The translations under genes and the position numbers were made by a program. 64,000 bases of DNA, from contig JAITYX010000007.1 of assembly GCA_021018815.1 (NCBI GenBank), forward strand, positions 1,426,001 to 1,490,000, written 5' to 3'. The notes beneath the pieces were generated by a model. That model searched no databases, was not told the DNA's origin, and saw only the letters and a list, made by a program, of their open reading frames with translations. How positions within the stretch are numbered: position 1 is the first letter of the stretch; each line of letters begins with the position of its first letter. Source of the stretch: Talinum fruticosum (lineage: Eukaryota; Streptophyta; Magnoliopsida; Caryophyllales; Talinaceae). Below are positions 22,151-32,984 of this stretch, piece by piece.

Positions 22151-24700
22151 CGTAACGCCCCAATCACCATTACTTAATAATCCCTTCATTAGGGACTAAT
22201 TCGTAATGTCGCAGCGGAAGGTAATAATCGAAGGCGTTACCGCCAGTCCTAAAAAAGGACAAGGCTAAATAATTGAAATAAAATGAAGTACGGTTTGGGC
22301 ATCTATGGTTCTTTTTCAAAAATGCTTGTTAGGAGTATCTACTTAGTACCCAAGTAGCTATGTCATCCCAAAATACAGTTTACGGGTTTAGCAATGTAAT
22401 ATTTAAACAACCTAGACTTTTCTCTAATCCACAAAATAATGTACAATGATTCCCAAGGCCATACCTAACCCCGGGGGACAGTAAAATCACTCGTGAGCGT
22501 CTATATACCTTCGTAACCACAAATGCAATGTGTCCAGCTATGATTTGCCTTTGTCGGACTTAGTGAATGGTTGGTTGTTCACCATGATTCTTCCTAAAAC
22601 AAAAACAATAAAATATTTGGAAAAGTGAGTCGAAACTCAATACGCACATTCTGTCATCGTAAAATAACTTTGAAGAAAATATTGATTGAGCGCGCGCATT
22701 TCAATTCATTTTAGTTTGAAAGCGGGGGAGAGAATATAAGTAAAACTTGCTTGCTTAGGTTATTATCCGGAAGTGGAACCCCTTGATAATTGATACGATC
22801 TTAGTAAGGTGCACACCTCCCGGCCGACCGAGAACCCGAGTTGAAGCCGCGCGGTTGGGCATACGCCACGATGATTGATAATTGATGGGCATAAGCCCCG
22901 ATAATTGATGATTGAGCGGGGACCACTTGATTAGGTGGCAAAACTTGATTTGCAAATGATTCATTATTAATTATATATATGAGAAATGTTGAGATTTGAT
23001 GAAATATGTGAGTTTTCGAAAGGTACGGGCAATGAACGTACTCGAATTGAGAGTACTTGTTTCTCCCCTTTTATAGAAATTTGGAGTCGCGACTGCTCGG
23101 CAACTGAAGTGGCCTCCGTTACGTTTAAAATGGATTTCTATGGTTAATAATGTTTTCTTGAATTTTTAATGCTTGGATTTGTATAAGCTTAACAATGTAT
23201 TTCATTTCTTATGTTCGTATGAAAATCGATTAAACTTATGTTTGTATTACTTGGCTTTACTGCGTTTATCGAATATAATTTATATTAATTAAAGGAGTTA
23301 ATTAGGCTATCTAAATGTCCAATGATGTTGGTGTTATTTGATTTGCTAGGTGACTTGGATCGAAAAATGGTGAATATACATATACGTGCCCAAACACTTA
23401 TTCTTAATTCCTTCCTCACTTCTCCCTTCTCTCGCACTCAAAACCTATAGTTAAATAATTAATTAATCCATCAAATGCCCTTCCATCGGAAGGTTTCACA
23501 ACTTTGCCGAATTGCCCAAAACTCATACATATACACCAATTTAGGTGCCTAAGCGTTATTTTCTCGACGTAACTCGTATTCACATCCTAATTAAGCGTAC
23601 CAAATGTTCAAATGTCCCCCATGCCTCTTACACCATCTACTATCCGACTTCATCCTCCCCGCCTATTTCTTTCTCTTCCTTTGTGTTCAATTCTAGCTAT
23701 TTGCAAAATGTAACAATTCCACCCAATTGTTCAATTCGATAACAAAGCATCCTCAATCTCATTCACTAGTTCATAGTTTCCCCAAAGGAATCACATTCGT
23801 ACAATTAACTCACCAAAACCCCAACCCTAGATCCTCCACACCAATTCAAATTTTCCCAAATTAATCCTTAACTTCACTCCACAAACATATTTATAAATCA
23901 TACTTCAATTTACAGCTACAATTGCTCGGATAAATAATGAAATCGATAATTTAGGGTCTAGAGTTTTACCTTCGAATTTACTGGGGATGGAGGCCAAGAG
24001 CGAGGAGCAGGGGCGGTGGTGGGGCGTGGCAACTGCGCCGGCGACCATTGAGCGAGGGACGGCGACCGGCTCCGGCAACCGCTGCGGCTGGTAGCTGGCC
24101 GGAGAGTGGGCCGCGGCAGGGGACGAACAGCGCCCGCGGAAGAGAGAGGAGAGCGAGAGCGCGAGTGAGAGTGAGAGCCATCGCGCGAGAGGGTGAGAGT
24201 GTGAGAGGACGCTGCCGGCGGCGCCTAGCGCCGGCTTCGGCGCGTTGGTGGCGTCCGGTGGCCGGAGGGGAAGGCAGCAGCAGCAGAGAGATGGTGAGGC
24301 AGGGGAGGATGGAGGGGAGGAAGCGGGGGAGCAGGGGAAGCAATCGAAGTCCCGATATATTGTTGGTCTTAACCGCCTCTCTCCCCTTTTTTTTCTCGTT
24401 TCGGATGCTTCTTTAAAAAAATCTGGTTCATTTATTTTATTATGTTGATTTATTTATTTACTTTGTTTTCTTTTATTGTTACTTTTAATTTTGTTTTAAT
24501 AACGATGCTCACGAATTAAAATCTTATTATAAGATTTTTATTAGGGCCACTTCGTCGCCTTAGCCGCATAACATACGAGATAAAAATAATTTAAATATAA
24601 GATATCGAATTGAAGTGCACGCGCTCAATTATATAAATAGTGTAATTAATAAATAATGTGATTTAAAATAAATAGGGTGATTTAGGGTCGGGTTGTTACA
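22151..24700 (-). repeat. Element D 5' LTR (right copy)
   Basis: Full-length partner of 16236-18789. The two differ only by scattered substitutions and small indels, many next to CG (for instance near 22850, 23090 and 24215). Both carry the same plus-strand 65-codon open frame (17633 and 23545), which is a by-product of the identity. TATA box near 23066-23077. Confidence 0.93.
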
Positions 24701-24705
24701 CTATC

Positions 24706-25236
24706 GGATATGAAAAGCTATGCCCTCGCTTCGACCGAGCCGAGGCCGAGCAAACAGCGGTGGAGCGTCGCCGGCCATCCTTTGTTGCGGAAACGTTCTA
24801 CCGGCTTCTCATCGATGATGCTTGGAAGCCGAGGTTGATAAAAGATGGTGAGGAGTATGATAAATTGTTTCAAGCCACGATCCGCCTTGAGTGGGAGACT
24901 CTTGAGGCCTGGGTGGAGTGCAATCATGATCTCTTCGTCGAACTTCAAGCAACGAACCCGAGCTTTTCAGCAAGTAATGCGGCGGGTGGAGGGGCCGCTT
25001 CGAGTGTTGGTTCGTCTTCTAATCTTCCTATGGAGAGTGGCGAGTCGGTGGATGGCCCTTTGACCCACTCGTTTGATGAACGTAGGGACTTGCCCAAGGC
25101 AAAGGGGAGTGGCCTCCTGCAGAGAAGAAGAGAAACCTTCCGACGGAGAAGAAAGGGGACCTTCCGGCGGAGAAAAATAGGAACCTTCCGAAGGAGAAGT
25201 GATGTGGTGGCCGGGGCCCTCATTCCGTCTAAGTAG
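24706..25236 (+). pseudogene. Antisense ORF of element C, main part
   Basis: Open on the plus strand from the D junction to a TAG at 25234-25236. It reads protein-like: FYRLLIDDAWKPRLIKDGEE, then WETLEAWVECNHDLFVELQ, a Gly/Ser-rich stretch, and a basic repeat tail of three ETFRRR / GTFRRR units encoded by a 30 bp tandem repeat at about 25130-25200. The ORF runs against the gag of its host element. Tat-lineage elements are known to carry antisense ORFs near the 3' LTR. I recognise no domain. Its promoter and ATG lie on the other side of element D (16131, 16211), so the gene is split in two. Confidence 0.5.
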
Positions 25237-25339
25237 TGTAACCGTAGCGTAGTAGTATAGCCATAGCATCGTGGCGTAGTATCTCAAGTTTTAGACGCTT
25301 TGCTTCTCCTGTAATGGCGCGTTGCGCGTTCTTGTCGTA

Positions 25340-25366
25340 ATGAATGAATGAATGAATGAATGAAGT
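25340..25366. repeat. GAAT microsatellite
   Basis: About six ATGA/GAAT units just after the antisense ORF of element C. Confidence 0.9.
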
Positions 25367-25444
25367 TCGCTTTGTTAACTTTGCTTTTCTTCGCTTTCGT
25401 CTTGTCGTTGACGTTCGTTGTGAAGAATGATTTTTCTTCAGCCC

Positions 25445-26760
25445 CTTGGGCTTAGAGAGTAATGTTTGAGCGACCTTTCAGCTCCCGGAGGCTTGAAAGT
25501 GCTTGAGTATGGATGTCTCGCTAGGGAACATCCCACGGAGAACGCGACCTCTTAACTTTAAGTTAGGAGTGCGAATGCCCATGACGGAATGGGTCTTTGC
25601 GCGGCCTTTTGATTTCGAAAGTGCGTGAGTCTCACTAGGGAACATCCCATGGAGAACGCGACCCCCAACCTTCGTTAGGAGTGCGAGTGCCCATGACGGA
25701 ATGGGTCTTTATGCGACCTTTCGATTCCTGAAGGTTCGAAAGTGCGTGAGTGCCCATGACGGAATGGGTCTTTATGCGACCTTTCGGCTCCCGGAGGCTT
25801 GAAAGTGCTTGAGAGATAGCTTCTTGAAGAGTACCACCCTATGGGGCTGAGAGTGCGATTTTCGGCTCCCGGAGGCCAAGTTGTCGCTGAGTGCAAGCTG
25901 ACTTTGAACCCCAAAGGATAGCCCCTTATGAAGGTAGAGATGCGACTTGTTAGCCCCTGGAGGCTAAGTCGTTGCTTGACGAGCTTTCGGGCCTTGCTCG
26001 TTTTGTTTTTGCCATTCTTGCGATTTTTGTAATGATGATTTGATTTGACTTTTTACTTAGCCCCTTGGGGCTAAAAAGGAGTCTTGTGGGGAGGATGAGT
26101 TTTCTTGTGATCCCTCCGGAGCCCTCAAGGCGTCTCAGCCCCTATGTGCCTCGGATTCGAAGGAGTGAGTTTGCCCATGGTAGCGATGTCATGGGTCTTT
26201 TACGCGACCTTTCAGCTCCGGAGGCTTGAAAGTGCTTGAACTTAAGTATCTCGCAAGGGCATATCCCTCGGAAAACGCGACCCCTAACTCGAAATTAGGA
26301 GTGCAAGTGCCCATGCGGACATGGGTCTTTACGCGACATCCCGGCTCCCGTGGGCTTAGAAGTGCATGATTCTCGAGCGCGACCTCCTAACCTTAAGTTA
26401 GGAGTGCGAGTGCCCATGCGGACATGGGTCTTTACACGACCTTCTAGCTCCCGTAGGCTTAGAAGTGCATGATTCTCGCAGGGAACATCCCATAGAGAGC
26501 GCGACCCCTAACCTTAAGTTAGGAGTGCGAGTGCCCATGCGGACATGGGTCTTTACGCGACCTTCCAGCCTCCCGTAGGCTTAGAAGTGCATGATTGTGT
26601 GTCCTCCGAGAGGTGTTCCTTTTATGAAGTTAGGCGTACGATTTTTTAGCTCCCGTAGGCTAAGTTATCGCTTACGGTAACTTCGAAGGATGTCCCCTTT
26701 GTAGAGGTGGAAATATGACTTGTTAGCTCCAGGAGGGTAAGTTGTTGTTTGGCGTCGAAA
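25445..26760. repeat. Degenerate tandem array of short palindromes in element C
   Basis: Units of roughly 60-140 bp recur. Each combines CCCATG...ATGGGTCTTT with GCGACCTT(T/C)C(A/G)GCTCCCGGAGGCTTGAAAGTGC-like words and TTAGGAGTGCGAGTGCCC. The CCCATG-N-CATGGG/ATGGGT pieces at about 25577, 25690, 25752, 26170, 26310, 26412 and 26536 are small inverted repeats, as is TAGCCCCTTGGGGCTA near 26058. It is non-coding and lies where an autonomous element would have its pol 3' end. Confidence 0.8.
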
Positions 26761-26869
26761 GACGTCTCGACTCGAAATCATATGCTTTGTCGCGGAAGAT
26801 TTTTTTCGAAGTTACGCCAAACTTTTTTATTTTTTTATTTTTTTAAAGACTCCCAAACCCGACCGCTCA

Positions 26870-27850
26870 TACCGACCCCTAAGATCGACTCCTAAGACCG
26901 ACTTCTAACTATGACTGTTCGCTCTCACACCTCGCCCCAGCTCTCCCTCAGCTGGGCTCTCTCCTCGCCCCAATTCACTCTCAGCCCAGCTCTCCCTCTC
27001 ACGCTTACCCTCCCTCTCCTCTCGGGCGCTCTCTCCCTCCCGCGGCCCACTCTCCCTCCGGGCTCGCCTCTCTCGGCCAGACTTCAAATTCCTCCTCCCG
27101 CCTCTCTCTCTTCTTGCCCTAGCCTCGCTGCACCCCCTCCCCCTTTCGCTCGCTGCCGCAACTCACCAACCCTCCCCTCGGTCTCGCCACCTCCCTCGCC
27201 GGCTGCCCCGGTCCCGACCCCTCCCCTCCCCTCCCCCTCCCCCTCACTCTCGCTCATTCTCTCTCCCCTCGGGCTCCCGCAGCTCTCTCTCCCTCGGCTG
27301 GCTCTGTTTCGCTCCCCTCTCCTTCTTGCTCGGACACCGTTGCTCCCTCACCGACCCCCGGACCGACCCCCAAACCCAACCCCGGCACCGACTCCTCCAT
27401 CTCATTCTCTCGCCCTTGTTCGCGCTCTCCTCACGCACTCTCTCTCGGCCTCTGCTCTGTTTCGCGCCCCTTTCCTCTCACCGGACTCGGTTCTCCCAAG
27501 CACCGACCCCCACCCCGACCCCTCCCCCGACCCTCACCCCGACCCCTCCCCCGAACCCTCACGCCTTTCGCTCTCTCTCTCGCATTCCACTCTCTCTCGC
27601 TCACCGCTCCGGTCGGACTCGATCCTCCCGAACCGACCCCTCACCCCGACCCTTGAGACCAACCCCTCCCCGACCCTTCACACCGACCCCCGACCCTCTC
27701 ATCCTCTCGCTCGCACTCTGCGCTCACTCTCGCACGCTCGACTCCTCTCTCTCTTTCGCCTCTCCGTTCGGACTCGGTTCTCCCAGAGACCGACCCCCAC
27801 CCCGACCCCTCACCCCGACCCCTAATACCAACCCCTCGCCCCTACGCTAG
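26870..27850. repeat. CT-rich and GACCCC-type minisatellite region of element C
   Basis: Strong strand asymmetry: runs of CTCTCCCTC and CCCTCCCC are followed by many ACCGACCCC / CACCCCGACCCC units. A 304-codon plus-strand frame (26911-27825) is only the translation of this low-complexity DNA (Pro, Ser and Leu runs). The minus strand is G-rich, with several runs of four or more G. Confidence 0.8.
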
Positions 27851-29690
27851 CCCTACCGAAGCAAACACCAAAAATACCCAAACCTTAACCCTAGAAAATT
27901 TGTTTTTTATTTTTTTATTATGTTGGCATATTTTTGGGAAACATTCCCGACCAATTTTATGCGTAAAAATTTTGCAAAGGGGCGGAAAAATACCGACCTC
28001 GATTTTAGAGCGAACAAATTGTAGGCTCCTTCGGACGAAAAATATGAACCCAATCCGTCGCGGAAATACGATGGCCCGGCTCCGTTAGTCGAAACATATT
28101 GGGCGTTTTATGATTGAGAAAAATTAAAACCCATTTTCGATGAACCCGTGTTGACTCCACGTTGAGTTTAAATATATCAACTCTTTAATGTGGGCCTTCG
28201 TAGGGTGCCTTTGATTGTGCCCAAGTCGCAATTTTACGTTGAAGGTCTTCGTTAGCTTCTCGTTTGCCTCCGAGCTTGATGTCGTCAAACGACGTTTACC
28301 GTTGGGCTATAATAACGACCGTGTGTCTTGACGACCAAAAATCTTCTTCGTCTTCAATTTGCGAACCATCGCTCATTTGATTTTTGAGAAAAGATGTGGG
28401 CACCCGATTATCCTTTGCTTGAATTCGGAGCTAAGCCGTCGTAGATTGAACCTTGTAGCGTTGAAGCGGTTTCTTGCTAAACGAAGTGTTCTTCAAGGGC
28501 ATTGACCTTGTGCCTTTTCCGGTGACTTAAGGCTTGAGTGATGTCTCTTAGAGATCCTCTATGATCTTATGTGATCTTCGCTTGCCGAGTCGCGTATGCT
28601 CGTAATTTTTTCGTCCAAGAGGCCTTCTTTGACGAATGTACGCATTTGAAGACCATAGTCGTTCTCTTCGTGCTTGGCATTTACTTGTGTTATGCTTGGA
28701 TCTTACTCTGAATATCTCACTTTGGAGTCAAGCTCGTGGCCGTGTCAATCCCTTAGGAAGAAGCGCCAAAGGAAGGGGAGATCCCCGAGGATGATGGCGT
28801 TGGCGAGGATGCCAAAGATGGCTCCGAGGATCGGCCCCCTTCCCATGACTCTTCGTGGGATATAAGTTATTTTGATGTCCTGCATGCCATATGACTTGAC
28901 ACTCTGCTACTTTCGATTTGTTTTGCTTGAACTCTTATCTTCGATCGATCACTTGCCTTATTGCTTCTTTTTGTTGTTGCTCGATTTTTTCTTTCTTACT
29001 GCTTGGGGTACATGATCACCCTTCATCATAGTAGGGTCTTCTTTGAGTTTCACAATTTGGTTGTCCTAGGGGATTGTATTAGCCCCGGAGTTGCCCCCAA
29101 AATCGGCACAATGAAAAACATACAACGAAGAAACTAGCAGCGTAGCTGCCTTAGGGGGTCATATTAGCCCCTACTTTTCTTCTAACTTTGACAAAGTTAA
29201 GAAAATACAACGAAAGGAACTAGGGACTTGGGTGTTCTAGGGGATTGTATTAGCCCCTATTCATGCCCCCAAGATCGTCTTAAAGTAAAGTATGAAACGT
29301 AAAGATGCAGAAAACTTGCTCATTGTATTGATAAAAGATCGAAGTCCATACGTAAGGGAGGAATGTGTGCCCCGTTGAGCGCTTTCGGAAAAGTCGCGTC
29401 AATCGTGGGTGATTCCTTTACAAAATCTCTCGGGACTTAAGCTAGGTGGGTCTTTAAAGAAAGGCCCCCACGCCGGATAATGAGCTCGAACTATTTACAT
29501 AAGCACCACTATCTCATGACCTGGATGTCTTCGGGAGGCACAAGTCGGACCTCAACATGATCTTCTCGTGGTGGTAAAGCGCACCATCATCATCTCCGAG
29601 ACTTGGTTGGGGCTCCGCTTTAGCTTCTTACCCTTAGGATCATCATGAGTCTTCCCTCCTCTTCTCGCTTCTCCATCAAAGGTCGAAGGC
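27851..29690 (-). other. Element C non-coding stretch after protease
   Basis: No reverse transcriptase, RNase H or integrase motif was recognised on either strand. Between about 29065 and 29270 a phrase close to CTAGGGGATTGTATTAGCCCC occurs three times (near 29070, 29150 and 29235), each followed by GCCCCC or CCCCTA words. Confidence 0.6.
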
Positions 29691-29900
29691 TTACTACATA
29701 ACATTCACGTGCAGTCTTTTGGTCTCCATAGGTCTCACCTACGGATCCATCATCAAGCTCATACTTCATGAGGAGAAGGTATGGAGCGACGACCGCTTTG
29801 ATCCGGTTGAGGGTGGGACGTCCAATGATGACATTGTAGGCGAAGGGATGTCGATCACTAGGAATTTGACTTCAATGTTTCGGCCCCGACCTTCTCTCCA
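29690..29900 (-). pseudogene. Element C protease C-terminal part
   Basis: The minus strand reads KFLVIDIPS and then, one base shifted, an IIGRPTLNRIKA-like block followed by APYLL. This is the C-terminal signature of gypsy aspartic proteases (ILGRPxLNxxxAVxSxxxL). The shift lies at about 29839-29845 next to CG. The catalytic DTGA-type motif upstream was not clearly seen. Confidence 0.75.
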
Positions 29901-30059
29901 ACCCCGACTGGTAGGTGGATCATGCCTATGGGGTGTATCGTCCGCCCTCCGAATCCGACGACAGGATTGACGAGGGAAACCAGATTCCGAGGGGAATACT
30001 TCACTGTCTTAGGCATTCCATGGTGATGACGTCTATCGAGCTTCCCGTGTCGATAAGGA

Positions 30060-31900
30060 CCTCGCGGACTATGGCGTCCGAAACCTTCGAGTGTGATGAC
30101 CAAAGGATCCTCGTGTGGGGCGGCCATGCTTTTCAAATCTTGTTCTCCGAAGGTAACTGTGGGCACCTTTAGAGGTGGAGGCTAGCCGGTGATCGGGACT
30201 TGTTGAGCGCTCCCGAGGTGAGCTTTCCAGGAAGAGAGGGTCGTGCCCCCGCAAATCCCCAACGATGGTGGCTACAATCTTAGTAGCATCGTCATCATCA
30301 TAGTGCTCATATCCTTGCCTTGAAGAACCTCCTTGTGCTCCATGAGTATCTTTTTTGAGGAAACGATCAATTTGTCCATTATCCGCCAACTCCCCAACGC
30401 CTTCTTTAACCCGCGGCGCTCTATAGTGTTGTGTCCGGTTTGTTCATAAAATTCGCAATATTTGTTGGAAGCTCGCGCTTTCGCAGAGTAGACATAGGAG
30501 GTGGTTTCTTGAGCATGGGATGCCCTTTGATCTCCATCGGAATACTCGGGGTCGGTGTTGAAGCGAGTGGTCAACTTCATTTCGAGGATTAAATTTTCCA
30601 TCTCCTCCTTTCTTTCGACCTCATCTCCTTCCTTCGCACGCATCTCTCGTGGCTCCGAATAAAGTCGGTCGCCTTTCGGAGTGCTCCCGCCAAGGTGGAC
30701 ACCTTTTGTTCAACGAGGGAAAATTTGAATCTTCCGCTTATGAGTCCGTTAAGGAAGGCAGTGTAGGCGACTCGTCTTGCAGTGTCCGAGATAAGGACGG
30801 CCTCTCCATGAAACCTTCGGACATAGTCCTTAAGGGTCTCGTTTCTCCCTTGCTTAATCTTGGAGAGATAGATGCTAGTCTTCTTACGCTTGCAACTCGC
30901 GATGAATTGTGCGACGAACTTCTCACATAGCTCTTCGAAGGAAGAGATGCTCCCTTGGGGAAGATTGTTGAACCATTTCTGCGCGACTCCTTTTAGTGTA
31001 GCAGGGAAGAATCGGCAGTAGGTTGCATCGTCCCCGTGCTCGAACGTACATGTGGGACTTGTAGTACGCCAAGTGATCTTCGAGGATTAGTTGTGCCATT
31101 GTATGGATCAATGTTTGGAACTTTTATCTTCTTCATTCGGGGGCATTCATGATCTTCTTCGAAAATGGAGTGTTGAAAGCATTCCGGGTTGGCCTTGAAT
31201 CGGAGCCGAGAGATAGGGATGGCGCGGGGTTGGTGGCGTGGAACTTCCACTAGGGAAGGACTCTTCCTCCTCTCGGATCGAGGAGCGAGTGCGCCTGGTC
31301 CTCTCCGACTTCTCGGGACCCTTCGGATTTGATTGCTCATGACGCCTTTCTCTTGATCGCTCCCGCTCTCGGGCGGCAGCCCGCTTTGGTCGCGCCTTGG
31401 GGCATTGCGGGCTCGATGAGAATGGCGGCTACGTGTAGCCGATCGTACAGGACTAGCGGACCTTACGCTCCTCGGGGGCCTTCGCTCCGTGTTTGGGGCA
31501 AGGGCGTCGCCATGATCGTCGAATCGAGCGAACGCCTGCTGTGGGTAGCATAAGGGGTCGAGGCCGTGTGCAAAGTTACAACATTCTCGTTGGCTTTATG
31601 GAGAGCTTTCTTTGCATCAATAATCCCTCGGGCATCGCCTTCTTCGTGACGCCTTGTCGGGAGGACACTTGGCCGCTCGAGAGCAAGCGCAGTTGGTGCC
31701 TCGGTTGGTTGTTCTGGGCTGCATGGGAAGGCATCCCGCCCGAGAAGTAGCCAACAGCCGACCTCCCTAGGGGTTGTGCCGTACCCATGAGTCGGGCGTA
31801 GTGGAAGGGCATGATTGGCATGCGCTGTTCCATGGTGGCTCGCACTTGTTCTTGCACTTGCTGTGCGATAGTTGTTTTAAGGGTCTCTATTAGGTTCTAG
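30060..31900 (-). pseudogene. Element C gag
   Basis: Gypsy-type gag on the minus strand. It has a variable N-terminus (31576-31857), the block KVPNIDPYNGTTNPR with its LGV continuation at 31050-31140, and the capsid signature AQKWFNNLPQGSISSFEELC with KFVAQFIAS at about 30890-30985. Then come an arginine/glutamate-rich stretch and a zinc-finger-like segment YCEFYEQTGHNTIERRGLKKAL at about 30400-30460. The frame is broken in several places. The CCHC order C-x2-[C>Y?]...H is incomplete in this copy. Confidence 0.8.
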
Positions 31901-32110
31901 AGAGCCTTTAGGGTGACGTACCCCTCCGGCCTAGTATGGCGGTTGCCGGTGAGACCGTTGAGACGATTCCGCATCCTCGGCTTGAGGAGCGTCGCGAGAT
32001 TGGCCCCGTAGGCATTGAACGATGAGGGTGAGGGACCGGTGGGTTGTTCGTGTCGTTAGTCATCTTGGATCGAGATCGAGTGCCACCTGGCGACCATATG
32101 CTACTTTCCT

Positions 32111-32127
32111 CCCCACGGACGGCGCCA
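32111..32127 (-). other. Element C primer-binding site
   Basis: The minus strand reads TGGCGCCGTCCGTGGGG three bases from the 5' LTR end. TGGCGCC-type sites are common in non-chromovirus plant gypsy elements (Tat/Athila). The exact tRNA was not determined. Confidence 0.75.
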
Positions 32128-32130
32128 AAC

Positions 32131-32767
32131 TGTTTCCGGAGAAAATTGAGTTGATGATGTGGATTGGTGATTCGGAGAGAGGAAGGATTTACCGCTCCGG
32201 TTCCGAGGACGTGGCACGATCGATCCGAGTCCGAGTGACGACCGCTGAACTCCGTAAAAGGCGAAGCCCGCGTGGTGGATCCGGGAACGCCCGGTGGTGG
32301 ATCTCGGGAACGCCCTCCAACACTCAAGTTAGTATCCGATTAAGTTGAATGGATCGAGGAGATCTTCCTCGATGTGCGTGGGCGGATTCCTTGGGAGACG
32401 AGAAGATTTCCAAAGATGGAAGTTCTCGGGATGAGTGCCGATGAACGTTTATGAACGTTATGAATGTGGATGAGTGTTGAGAGCTTAGGAGTCCGAGAAC
32501 TTGGATTATCCCAAAGGTGAGATGTCTTGTCAAATGAACATAACATGCCTTGGGATGTGAGAAAAGATGGGTATCTATAGGAGATTTTAAAGGGGTAAAC
32601 GGTGCTTTACCATGGTTTAGGAGGAAACCCTAGCCCTAATGGGCTTTGGGACTTTACCCGACCCGTTAAGGGTTGGCTTGGCCGATACCTCCCTTATCCG
32701 ACTGATTAGGCCCGGTGGCTAGTGACATGGCGGGTGAGTCATGCATCGTCCAGGAAATACTCGAATC

Positions 32768-32768
<1 letters not shown>
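32131..32768 (-). repeat. Element C 5' LTR (right copy)
   Basis: Pairs with 15417-16038. The TATA site reads CTATAGATACC here (near 32572-32579) against TATAAATA in the left copy. A duplicated segment at about 32270-32310 explains the extra length. Confidence 0.93.
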
Positions 32769-32835
<67 letters not shown>

Positions 32836-32894
32836 CAATAATAATAATAACAATAATAATAATAATATTATTATTCTTATTCTTATTATTATTC

Positions 32895-32931
<37 letters not shown>

Positions 32932-32940
32932 CATTAGCAT
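32769..32940. repeat. AAT/ATT microsatellite, right part
   Basis: AAT units pass into ATT/CTTATT units at about 32868. Continuation of the microsatellite of the MITE beyond the element C insertion. Confidence 0.9.
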
Positions 32941-32984
32941 TATCATCATAAATAATTATATGAGTTTATGATTAGTTGTTATAG

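Larger units (their letters stand above)
16236..24700 (-). mobile_element. Element D: Ty3/gypsy chromovirus-like element, internally deleted
   Basis: LTRs of 2554 and 2550 bp, near-identical by eye, flank a 3361 bp interior. The perfect 5 bp target duplication CTATC stands at 16231-16235 and 24701-24705. The primer site at 22135-22147 and purine tract at 18790-18801 put it on the minus strand. The interior keeps part of gag, a scrap of reverse transcriptase and much of integrase, but protease and most of RT and RNase H are gone (gag and RT scraps lie only about 0.45 kb apart). Long LTRs, an initiator-Met primer site and the gag and integrase C-terminal patterns suggest a Tekay/Del-type chromovirus. 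The young LTRs beside a wrecked interior imply it moved with proteins from a partner element. Confidence 0.9.
15417..32768 (-). mobile_element. Element C: Ty3/gypsy element with gag-protease only (Tat-like, non-autonomous)
   Basis: LTRs of 622 and 638 bp (TGTTTCC...GAATCA on the plus strand) flank a large interior. The primer-binding site beside the right LTR and the purine tract beside the left LTR put it on the minus strand. The target duplication is ATAAT. Going 5' to 3' on the minus strand: leader, gag (about 31.9-30.06 kb), protease (about 29.9-29.69 kb), then about 4.9 kb with no recognisable reverse transcriptase, RNase H or integrase, made of GC-rich arrays. Last comes an antisense ORF split by element D. 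Gag-protease without RT, a TGGCGCC-type primer site and an antisense ORF near the 3' LTR fit a non-autonomous relative of the Tat lineage (Ogre/Retand group). That lineage placement is inference. Confidence 0.88.

Noticed and set aside
24760..25236. Independent host gene between D and the arrays
   Set aside because: It lies wholly inside element C, and its frame and promoter continue on the other side of D; it belongs to the retroelement.
25445..26760. CRISPR-like array
   Set aside because: Spacing is irregular, the intervening sequence is itself repetitive, and the context is a plant retroelement.
26911..27825. 304-codon plus-strand ORF rich in Pro, Ser and Leu
   Set aside because: It is the translation of CT-rich and GACCCC repeats; other frames are equally open and there is no domain or start context.
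32715..32971. ORFs made of Ile, Leu or Asn runs around the AAT repeats (also 15291-15593)
   Set aside because: Pure microsatellite translation.
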